Assembly: GCA_013002305.1 (NCBI GenBank)
Contig: JABDKG010000071.1
Span: 18,602-82,601 of the forward strand
Direction of reading: 5' to 3'
Source of the DNA: Hellea sp.
Lineage (GTDB): Bacteria > Pseudomonadota > Alphaproteobacteria > Caulobacterales > Maricaulaceae
DNA: 64,000 bases
In this document: positions 27,501-39,500 of the stretch, piece by piece
Numbering within the stretch: the first letter of the stretch is position 1
How the letters are laid out: each line of letters opens with the position of its first letter
The notes under the pieces: model-generated
Databases searched by the model: none
The model's input: the letters and a program-made list of their open reading frames with translations, nothing else
What the model was told of the DNA's origin: nothing
Position numbers and translations under genes: made by a program

Positions 27501-30500
27501 AGAAGGCGATACGCTCGAATATGTCGTGACCGTTACAAATACGGGTAATGTCACCCTGAATAATGTTATTGTTTCCGACAGTCAGCTCACACCTTCATCC
27601 AATAGCTGCGCAACAGTAGCAGTTGGCGGGACTTGTATCTTGACGGGTACACATCTGGTAACGCAAGCCGAAGCCGATGCTGGTACGATAGCCAATACGG
27701 CGAGCGCGACTTCTACAGAGGTTGCCGGTCCGACACCGTCCAACACAGTCAATACGGCAGTCGAGCAAGATGCTTCTCTGACCAACGTCAAGGCCACGCC
27801 AACGCTCACGACAGATGCGGACAGTTCCGGTGATGTTACCGCGGGAGATACACTTACCTATGTCGTAACTGTGACAAATACGGGCAATATTACGCTTAAT
27901 AATGTGGTCGTTTCTGATGCACAATTGACACCATCTTCAAACACATGTGCATCTGTCGCGCCGGGAGCGACCTGCGCGCTAACAGGGACCCATATTGTGT
28001 CTCAAACCGAAGCCGATGCTGGCACCATCGCCAACACTGCTTCTGCCACCTCGACTGAAGTTTCAGGCCCGACACCGTCCAACACCGTCAATACGACCGT
28101 CGAGCAAGATTCATCTTTGACCAATGTCAAAGGAACCCCGACCCTCACAACGGATGCAGACAGCTCAGGCGATATTACTGCTGGCGATACAATTGAATAT
28201 GTCGTGACCGTGACCAATACGGGCAATATTACGCTTAATAATGTGGTCGTTTCTGATAGCCAGTTGACGCCATCTTCAAACACATGTGCGAGTGTCGTAC
28301 CGGGATCGACCTGCATCTTGACAGGTTCCCACTTAGTTACGCAAGCCGAAGCCGATGCTGGCACCATTGCTAACACTGCTTCTGCCACCTCGACTGAAGT
28401 TGCCGGTCCGACACCGTCCAATACGGTCAACACACCTGTTGGTCAGGACGCTGCTTTGACTAATGTTAAGGGAACTCCAACCCTCACAACCGACGCTGAC
28501 AGCTCAGGCGATATTACCGCGGGAGATACACTTACTTATGTCGTTACCGTGACCAATACGGGCAATGTAACGCTTAATAATGTGGTCGTTTCTGATGCAC
28601 AATTGACACCATCTTCAAACACATGTGCATCTGTCGCGCCGGGAGCGACCTGCGCGCTAACAGGGACCCATGTTGTGTCTCAAACCGAAGCCGACGCCGG
28701 TACAATTTCAAACACGGCGAGCGCGACCTCGACCGAAGTTCCAGGCCCAACCCCGTCAAACACCGTTAACACACCTGTTGGTCAGGACGCCGCCCTAACC
28801 AACGTCAAAGGGACTCCAACCCTCACAACTGATGCTGATAGTTCCGGAGATATCACGGCTGGTGATACAATTGAATATGTCGTGACGGTCACAAATACGG
28901 GCAATGTTTCGCTGAATAATGTCGTCGTTTCCGATAGCCAGCTTACACCTTCATCCAATACATGTGCGTCCGTTGCACCGGCCGCGACTTGCCTCTTAAC
29001 CGGGACACATGTCGTCTCCCAAGCAGAAGCCAATGCCGGCACTATTGCTAATACGGCCTCTGTCACATCGACCGAAGTGCCGGGTCCAACACCTTCTAAC
29101 ACTGTCAATACGACCGTCGAGCAAGACCCAGCGATGACCAATGTCAAAGGAGCTCCGACTCTCACAACGGATGCCGATAGTTCTGGCGACATCACCGCCG
29201 GCGATACAATTGAGTACGTCGTGACCGTGACCAACACAGGCAATATCACGCTGAATAATGTCGTGGTTTCCGATACGCAATTAACGCCGTCATCTAACAG
29301 CTGCGCGAGCGTCGTACCGGGATCGACCTGCGTCTTGACAGGTTCCCACTTAGTTTCGCAAGCCGAAGCCGATGCTGGCACCATATCAAATACGGCGAGC
29401 GCGACCTCGACCGAAGTTCCAGGACCGACGCCGTCCAACACCGTTAACACACCCATTGGTCAGGACGCTGCTTTGACCAATGTTAAAGGAACCCCGACCC
29501 TCACAACGGATGCTGACAGCTCCGGAGATATCACAGCTGGTGATACGATTGAGTATGTTGTGACGGTCACCAATACGGGTAATGTGACACTCAATAATAT
29601 CGTGGTGTCCGATACGCAATTGACTCCATCATCCAATAGCTGCGCAACAGTAGCCGTTGGCGGGACATGCGTTCTCACAGGTACGCATGTTGTTTCTCAG
29701 GCAGAGGCCAATGCCGGCACTATTGCAAACACGGCTTCTACAACTTCGACCGAAGTACCGGGTCCAACCCCGTCCAACACTGTCAATACGACCGTCGAGC
29801 AAGACCCGGCCATGACCAATGTCAAAGGAACTCCAACCCTCACAACCGACGCTGACAGCTCAGGCGATATTACCGCTGGCGATACAATTGAGTATGTCGT
29901 GACCGTGACCAACACAGGTAATATCACGCTGAATAATGTCGTGGTGTCCGATACGCAATTAACGCCGTCATCTAACAGCTGTGCGGCCGTTGCGCCGGGG
30001 GCGACCTGCATTTTGACAGGAACCCATCTAGTATCTCAATCAGAGGCGGATGCGGGTACGATTTCAAACACGGCGAGCGCGACCTCGACCGAAGTTCCAG
30101 GCCCAACCCCGTCAAACACCGTTAACACACCTGTTGCTCAGGACGCCGCCATCACCAATGTTAAAGGAACTCCAACCCTCACAACCGACGCTGACAGCTC
30201 AGGCGATATTACCGCTGGCGATACAATTGAATATGTCGTGACCGTGACCAATACGGGCAATATTACGCTTAATAATATCGTTGTTTCCGACACACAATTA
30301 ACACCTTCATCCAATAGCTGCGCAACAGTAGCCGTTGGCGGGACTTGTATCTTGACGGGTACACATCTGGTAACGCAAGCCGAAGCCGATGCTGGCAACA
30401 TTGCTAACACTGCTTCTGCCACCTCGACTGAAGTTGCCGGTCCGACACCGTCCAATACGGTCAACACACCTGTTGGTCAGGACGCCGAGCTTACGATCGT

Positions 30501-33500
30501 TAAAACAGCGCTTGATACGTCCTTCGTGGCAGTTGGCGACACAATCAATTACGAATATCTGGTCACCAATTCGGGTAATGTTTCTATCTCCGACCTGTCT
30601 GTTAGCGACGATAAAATCCTCACACCGAATATGGTCTCGTGCCCGGTTGCAGCCCTAATGCCAACCGAAAATACAACCTGTACCGCAACTTATACGGTAA
30701 CCCAGGCCGATCTGGATATGGGATTTATCACAAATATTGCGGAAGCGACCGGCACGCCATCGGGCGGAACTTTGGCGCCAGCAAGCGCAACTGAAACTGT
30801 CAATGGGGATCAGACTTCAGCGATGGACTTCGTTAAGACGATTGTGGATCAACAGTTCTCAATGCCAGGAGATGTAACGACCTACGAGTATGTAGTTACA
30901 AATAGTGGCAACGTAACTCTCGTAGATCAGATAACCGTTTCCGATAACCGAATTGCAAGCGTAAATTGCCCGGGAATCCCAACTGGCGGATTGCTACCGG
31001 GCGATACGCTAACCTGCACGGCTAGCTACACTGTTACCCAGGCCGATTTGGATTCGGGATCCGTTACAAATATAGCAACGGCTACTTCCGGAACGACCAC
31101 TTCGCCGGTTGCCTCTGCGACGACACCAGCCAATCAAAATCCGGCCTTAACACTAGTGAAAGCCGCGCAATTCAATAACTATGCAAACGCTGGAGAAGTT
31201 GTGACCTATGAATTCACGGTCACAAACTCAGGCAATCTGTCCATTTCGGAAGATATTAGCGTAACAGATGACAAAATCGGAACCTTCACCTGTCATACTG
31301 GAACTTTGGCACCTAGCGATAGCCATATGTGTACAGCTGATTATACGATTACCCAGGCCGATATAGATACCGGTTCGGTGACCAATCAAGCGTATGCGGA
31401 AAGCGGTGCGTTAGTATCCCCGCCCGTCACTGTAACGGTTTCGGGAACACAAACATCTGTCATGACATTTGACAAGCGCGCCGTAACCACAAGCTTTACG
31501 CAGGACGGTGAAGTTCTAAATTACGAATTTGACGTGACTAATAGTGGCAACGTCACGCTCAGCAATATCATGCTGACCGACAGTCTGACGACGGTCTCTT
31601 GCCCAACCAATAGTTTGTTACCAACCGCCACCATGACTTGTACCGCAAGCTATACGGTTACTCAGGCAGATGTTGATGCCGGTGAGGTTATCAATAATGC
31701 CTCTGCGACTGCGACCATTCCGGGCGGTTCAACCATTGAAGAAATTGACTCAGTAACCGTTTCCGGCAACGGAACACCGTCACTGACATTTGCCAAGACA
31801 GCAATTGATACATCTTACGCAGCTGTCGGCGACGTCCTGAATTATGAATTCCCGATTGAGAATACCGGGCCGATCACCCTGTTCAATATCAGCATTTCCG
31901 ATAGTTTAACCACGGCAAACTGTCCGATGACAAGTTTGGCGCCGATGGAATCTATGGTTTGTACCGCCAGCTATTCCGTCATCCAGGCCGATATTGATGC
32001 CGGATCTGTTACCAATAATGCGAGCGTAAGTTCTGAGCTTCCGGGCGGCACAGCCGGACCGGGCGGAACCGATAGCGCAATTGTCGGCGGCAACGCTAAT
32101 CCGCAAATGACAATTGTCAAAGCCGCAATCGAGACCGATTACGCTTCTGTCGGTAACATCCTGAATTACACATATGACGTGACAAATAGTGGCAACGTCA
32201 CGATCAACTCGGTTTCCGTTACAGATGATCTAATTCCAACGGTCAATTGTCCGTCGACAATATTGGCACCAATGGCCACCATGCAGTGTTCCGGTCAATA
32301 TACGATCACACAGGCTGATATTGACGCGGGATCTGTTACCAATATCGCGTCTGCCGTCGGGGCGCCGGAACAAGGGGTGCTGACACCGCCAACCGATAGC
32401 GTAACCGTTAATGCCGCGCAGATGGAGTCGCTCGGCATAGACAAAGTCGCTACCAGCGCGGACTATAATAGTGTCGGCGATATCCTGACTTACGATTATA
32501 TCGTAACCAACACCGGCAATGTAACTGTAACCAACGCTATTTCCGTAACCGATGACCGGATTGCCACGGTTAACTGTCCCGCCCTACCGGTGGGCGGCCT
32601 GGCGCCGAACGCCGCAATCACCTGTACGGCCAGCTATATTGTAAATCAGGCCGATATTGACGCCGGTTCTGTTACCAATATTGCATCGGCCACGAGCGGC
32701 ATTGTGACTTCGCCTGTCGATAGTGAAACCGTCAATGCGGTTCAGGGCCCTGCGCTTTCCGTTGTGAAAACGGCGACCGACCCGACTTACGCAGCGATTG
32801 GCGACACAATTGCCTATAATTATCAGGTTTTTAACGCCGGCAACACGACAATCACGAGCGCGATCACGGTCACGGATGACAAAATTGCGACGGTCAATTG
32901 CCCTGCCTTGCCGGTTGGCGGACTTGTACCGGGTGCATCTCTGACTTGTACTGCGACCTACACCGTCAACCAGGCTGATATTGATGCCGGAAGCGTCACC
33001 AATATAGCCAGCGCGACCGACGGAAACGTCACATCACCCAACGCGACAGAATCTGTCCCGGCAACCCAGTCTCCGGCTATGGAAACTGTCAAAACGGCGA
33101 CCAATATCAACTTCACACTTCCGGGCGACATCACATCTTACGAATATGTCGTGACCAATACAGGGAATACTTCAATTACAACCCCGATTTCGGTCAGCGA
33201 TAATTTGATCCCGACCGTTAATTGTCCAGCGCTTCCAATAGGTGGTCTTGCGCCGGGATCATCCATCACCTGTACGGCTGATTACACCGTCACCCAGGCT
33301 GATCTGGACCGCGGATCTGTCACCAATCTGGCCAGCGCGACAAGCGGCGGAGTTTCTTCGCCGCCAACTTCGGAAACCATTCCAGCTAATGCTACCTCCG
33401 CGCTTTCCGTTATAAAATCTTCAACCGACACAACTTACGCAGCTGTTGGCGATATTCTGACCTATAGTTACGAAATTGAGAATAATGGAAATCTAACCCT

Positions 33501-36500
33501 GACAGGCAACACCGAAATTGTTGATAACAAGATCGGGACATTTGTCTGCTTTACCGGAAATTTGACGCCGGGTTCGTCCCGAACCTGTACAGCGACCTAT
33601 GCAGTTACGCAGGAAGATATCGACAATGGCAGCGTAACAAATGACGCGTTTGCACAAAACCAGACCCTTGTTTCACCACCTGCCAGCGTAACGATTAACG
33701 GAATGCAAACGCCCGATCTGGCGGTCGTCAAAACTGCGCTCAACACGGATTACACCAATGTCGGTGATATACTGGATTACCAATATGAAGTCACCAATAG
33801 AGGCAATACAACCATAACACTGCCTGTCTCCGTCAGTGATGACCGGATTGCAGTCGTAAACTGCCCTAATCTACCGGTTGGCGGTCTTGCGCCAAACGCA
33901 TCGATTACTTGTACGGCTAGCTATAACGTCACGCAGGCTGATATAGATGCGGGTTCTGTTACCAATTTAGCATCGGCAACCGACGGAGTTGCGACCTCGC
34001 CCGTTGATAGCGCTACCGTAAATGCCAACCAATCCTCTACATTGCTCCTCAGCAAAGTCGGCACGACTGGCGATTACAGCGCGGTCGGCGATGTCCTGAA
34101 TTATGAATTCATCATCACCAATAGCGGAACGACGACTGTCACCGCGGCCATGAGCGTCACGGATGATAAAATTCCAAGCGTCTCTTGTCCGGCCCTACCG
34201 GTTGGCGGTTTAACACCGGGCGGTATGCTGACCTGTACCGGAAGCTATACGGTAACCCAGGCTGATATTGATACCGGTAGCGTGACAAATATCGCGATGG
34301 CAACGTCCGGATCAACAAATTCCAATGTGGACACGGAAACCATCAGCGCTGTGCAGCAGCCAGCTATGACGATCGACAAATCGTCGAGCTCAACAAGCTT
34401 CGCTGCCGCCGGTGACATTGTCTCCTATAGCTATCTTGTCACCAATAGCGGCAATACGACGATCGTCGATCCGATCACGGTTTCCGATGATAAGATTCCA
34501 TCCGTCAATTGTCCGGCTCTGCCTGTCGGCGGCTTACCTATAAACGGGACATTGACCTGTACAGCTGACTACACTGTCACACAGGCCGACGTCGACGCTG
34601 GGTTTGTCACCAATATTGCAAGCTCATCATCCGGCACAACCACATCGCCGGTCGATAGTGAGACTGTTTCCGCATCGCAAGCGCCGTCGCTCGCGATCGT
34701 CAAGACGGCCCTAACAGCAACTTACCGGGTACCGGGCGACGTCGTTTCCTACAGTTATGTCGTAACCAATGACGGAAATGTAACTATTACAGATCCGATC
34801 ACAGTTTCAGATGACCGGATTGCGACCGTTAATTGCCCAGCGCTGCCAGTTGGCGGCTTGGCACCTGATGCCTCTATCACCTGTTTGGCGGATTACGTAA
34901 CGACTCAAGCCGACGTTAACAATGGCAGCGTTACGAACCTGGCGACCGCAGGGTCCGGCCTGATACAATCGCCAACCACCAGTGAAACTGTCGATGCAAA
35001 TAGTGAACCGAGCATGACAATCAATAAATCTGTTGCGGGTATGGTCCAGGCATTTGGCCCGCTGTTTGATCTAACTTATGAGATCGAAGTCGAGAATACC
35101 GGCAATGTCACATTGACTGATTTCCAGGTTTCCGATGATCTGGCAACGTTGCTGGCACCATCTACCATGGTCAATACGCCAATCGTTAGTGTCTCGGGAA
35201 TTCAGGGCGCGAGTTCGAATGCGGGCTATAATGGATTAACTGATGTCGATCTGCTCTCTGGTACACCAACACTGGATGTCGGCGATAGCGGCATAATTAC
35301 AATCGCTGTCCGGATTGACACAACAGAAGGCGGCCCGGCGCAAGCCAATACGGCCTATTCCAATGCCTCACAATTTGTTGAGCCGACACCGTCCAACCCG
35401 GCTTCGATTGATCCTGAAGACAAAGACAAAGACGGTGCAATTGATGGCATTGAAAGCTGTAGCGAAGATCGCGACGGTGACGGAATTGTGGACTGTGAAG
35501 ACTATGATCCAACCGGATATTTCTACTGCGAAGAAAATGGCCAAATCCTGGCTGGCGGCGGCATCTCGATCATGGGACCGAACGGCGCTAACGCTTCCAT
35601 CGGATCACAAAATGGCATCGTGATTGTCGAAGATGGTTCGAACGGTTTCTATCAGTTCTATGTCACGTCCCCAGGCACTTACACAATGACGCCAACCTAT
35701 CCGGCTACGGGCGCCCCGAGTACAGATCGCCCGGTAATGGCTGGCGCTCTCGATGTTAGTTCATTGATGACCAATCCGGGAATCCTTGGTTCCGGCGAAG
35801 TTGGTTCGACCGGCATACTTGCCGACTACTCGGCACCAACCAATACACCATTTTACTTCGAGTTTGATATCGAAGCCGGTGATCCGAATGTGTTCATGAA
35901 CAATATTCCGCTTCAACATTGCGGCGTTCCAGAGCTCACGCTAGCCAAATCGGTTATTGGTAACCCAATGTCTCAGCCTGACGGTAGCCAGATTGTGACC
36001 TATCAGTTTGATGTGTCCAATACGGGCGAAACCCAGGTCGATAATATACAGATCACAGATGATCTCGGCGCTGTATTTGGCGACACCAATGTTGTTGTAA
36101 ACAGTAACCAAATTACCGCCGAACCTGCTGCTTATACGGGCGCGGAAAATCCTGGATTTGACGGCGTCATCGACATTAATGTTCTCGATGGTTTAGGATC
36201 ACTGGAATCCGGTGAAAATCTATCCGTTCAAATTCAGACCAGCTTAACTCCGGATAATTCCGGCGACTTTATCAATAGTGCCAGCGTATCCGGCGCCAAT
36301 CCGCTGACAGGCGTTGCTATTGCCGGAACAGGGACGGCGACTGTCAACCTCACGCCAGCATCTGAAGTTCGGGATCTCATGGTCACCAAAGCGGCGCGTC
36401 CACGGACGGTCCAAATTGGTGATCCGGTCCTTTATACGATTGAAGTCACAAATAATGGCATCGGCAATATATCCGATGTCAGTATTGTCGATAATATCCC

Positions 36501-39500
36501 GGCCGGCTTTGCCTATATCCCAAATAGCGCGACCGTTTCGGATGCAACAACATCGGTCCAAATTGAACCGACACTTCCTAGCGCCAATAGCCTGACTTGG
36601 AATATGAATAGCATGACGGCAGCCCCGCTCGACTTCATCGCGCCAGGTGAAACCATCGCGGTTAATCTGCGTCTACTGGCGGGTCCAAATGTCGAGTTTG
36701 GCGCCCATGAAAATCAGGCATTTGCCGTGAGCAGCACGGGTGAACGTTCGGCAATCGCAACAGCGACCGTGGATTATATTCCTGAGCCGACATTTGATTG
36801 TACGCCAGTCCTTGGCCGCGTCTATGATGATGTGAATCACAATGGCTATCCGGATGACGGCGAACCCGGTCTTCCGGGCGTCCGCCTCGTAACGGTCAAT
36901 GGCGATATCATCACAACCGACCAGTTTGGCCGCTATCACATACCTTGCGCGGCAATTGCCGATAGCGAGCATGGAACTAACTTCCTGCTCAAAGCTGACG
37001 TCAGAACCTTGCCGCTCGGCTTCACGCCAACCACAGAGAACCCTCGGGTTGTCCGGGCTACGCGCGGTAAGTTTGTTAAAATGAATTTTGGCGCCGCCTT
37101 CCGTCCTAAACTGCGCGTCGATCTTTACGCCAGCGATTATAGTCAAGGCGTCTTGACCACTGATGCAGCTCGCCGGATCGAAACGGTCATTGAAGCCGCG
37201 CAATCCGTAAACCGCGCGATCATCGTTTATCACGCATCCGAAAGCGAAGACGTCACGCAGGCTCAGGCCCATCTGACCATGGCTTTGGATGCGATCAAAG
37301 ATCTTGCGCCTAAGTCGCTCAGAGATATTGCTCTGGAAGCAAGCTGGGACGGCGTTAAAACCTTGTCCGATAATGCTGGCCTGGAGTTCACAACAACCAA
37401 TCCAGCCGCAATTCCGTCCGAACGTATACTGTTCGTCAGTGATGAGCGCGGCGGCCTGACGCCGGATATGGAAGTGAAACCTGCCCTTAGGGGTGATCAC
37501 GGATCAGATGCCTTGGGCGGCGACACCCGCGACAGCAGCATCAGCTTTGCTGGCCGCAGCGAGACGATCGGCGAGGGCACAGCCCGTCCGGGCCGCTTGC
37601 AGCGCTGGGTTGGCTGGGCCAACACTCAATCGTCCTACGCAGAAGGTCCCGAAATCGAAACCAAAGTTGACTCTCTTGATCCGGTCAAACGCCTCAATGC
37701 TCAGGCCAATGTTGTCGCTACGGCCCAAGGCCGCATGGTGATGGCGGAGACTTATCACAATTATGGGGCCTTCACGAATACGCTGGAAATCCGCCTGTTT
37801 GACGCTGACCGTTCCGTTCGCGGCGAGCCGATTGCGGTTTCCAAAGTAAATGATGGATATGCGACAATCCCTGTCGCGACAGCTTGGCCGGAAGACATCG
37901 TCTATGTCCTGCGCGCCTATGGCAAAGATGGCGACTTTGACGAGACTGCACCAAAAGTGTTGATCGTCGGCGATCCAGGAGCTGATCTGACACAGGAAGA
38001 GTGGGACGCGCAAAGCTATACCGCCTTTGGACAAAATAGTCTGGTTAAGAGCAATGTTACCGTTCGCGGCGGCGCTGTGCGGGTTTATGGCCGCAATATC
38101 AATGCCGACGAAATCGGTGTCATGGGCCAGCGTGTCCGGGTTGACGAAACCGGTAAATTTGTTGCCGAGCAGCTCCTGCCATCAGGAAGTCAGGCCGTTG
38201 AGCTTTGGCTCCCAGGCGCGGATAATAGCGTTAATCGCGTCGTCCGTATGGTCGATGTCAAATCCCGCGATACTTTCTATGTCGCGCAGGCCGAAGCCAC
38301 CATCGGCACACGTCCAAGCAATAGCGACACGTTCGCCGAAGGCCGTTTGGCATTCTATGTGCGCTCTCGCCTGAGCGATCGCTGGGCCTTTACAGCAACG
38401 GCTGATACGGGTGAAGCGCGGATTGAAGACCTGCTTAAGGGCCTTGATGACAAAGATGTGTCACAGATGCTGCGCCGGCTAGATCCCGATAAATATTATC
38501 CGGTCTACGGTGATGACAGCACGATTGAGCAAGACGCTCCAACCTCTGGCCGTGTCTATGCCCGTCTTGAGCGTGATGATGATTATCTGCTCTGGGGTAA
38601 TTATCAGACCAATTTCTCGGACACGGAATTTGCCCGGGTTCAGCGCACACTTTACGGAGCCAAACTGTACTGGGATGAAGATGAAGCGACCGATCTTGGT
38701 GATGCCCAGACCACATTCACAGCCTATATGGCTGACGGCGGAACCCTGCAAGGCCGCGACGAGCTTCAAGGCACAGGCGGTAGTGTTTACTATCTACGCC
38801 GCGGCGATATCTCTATCGGCTCCGAAATATTACGAATCGAAACCCGTGATTCTATTTCCGGTCTGGTTATTGAAAGCCGCCGTCTGGTCTACGGAACCGA
38901 CTATGATATGGACTTTATCCAGGGCCGGATCATCTTGAACCAACCCTTGTCCAGCTCCTCAAATGATGGACGCCTGTTCCGCGATGGATCTCTATCCGGC
39001 AACCGGGAGGTATTGGTCGCAGATTACGAATATACGCCGGTTCTGGGCGGTGATGATGACGCCATGATTTACGGTGCTCGCGCCACACGCTGGATTGGCG
39101 ATCTCGTCAAACTTGGCGGGACCTACAATCACAGTGATGATGGCGGTAGCGAAAGTGATCTGTTTGAACTTGATGCTACTCTGCAAATTGCTGCCGGCAC
39201 ATATATCAAAGCTGAAATCGCTCAAACCAAAGGGCAGGGGGTTCAGACCTTCCAGTCAATCGATGGCGGATTTACTTATAATCCAATGTCGCGCGGCGGC
39301 CTGAACAATGACGACAAAGCGATGGCTTACTCCGTCGAGGCTGCCTCTGATCTTGGCGACATACTGAACAAGAATGGCCGCATTCACGCTTACTGGCGCA
39401 AACGCGAGGCCGGATTTGCCGGTTATGCTGAAAGTACAGGTCAAGAGGTTGAGCAATATGGCGGCGGGCTACAGCTGGATGTCTCTGATGATCTCAAGGT

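Noticed and set aside
25959..30467. Many long minus-strand open frames inside the repeat array (up to 224 codons)
   Set aside because: They recur with the 339-bp period, lie in one antisense frame and give low-complexity Val/Ser/Thr-rich translations; they are shadows of the real coding repeats.
26119..30525. Tandem repeats as a possible CRISPR or minisatellite
   Set aside because: Units are 339 bp, in frame, without spacers, and code for conserved domains.
36673..37500. 275-codon minus-strand frame under the giant gene
   Set aside because: It is antisense to the conserved SdrD_B-like and following regions and has no recognisable domain.
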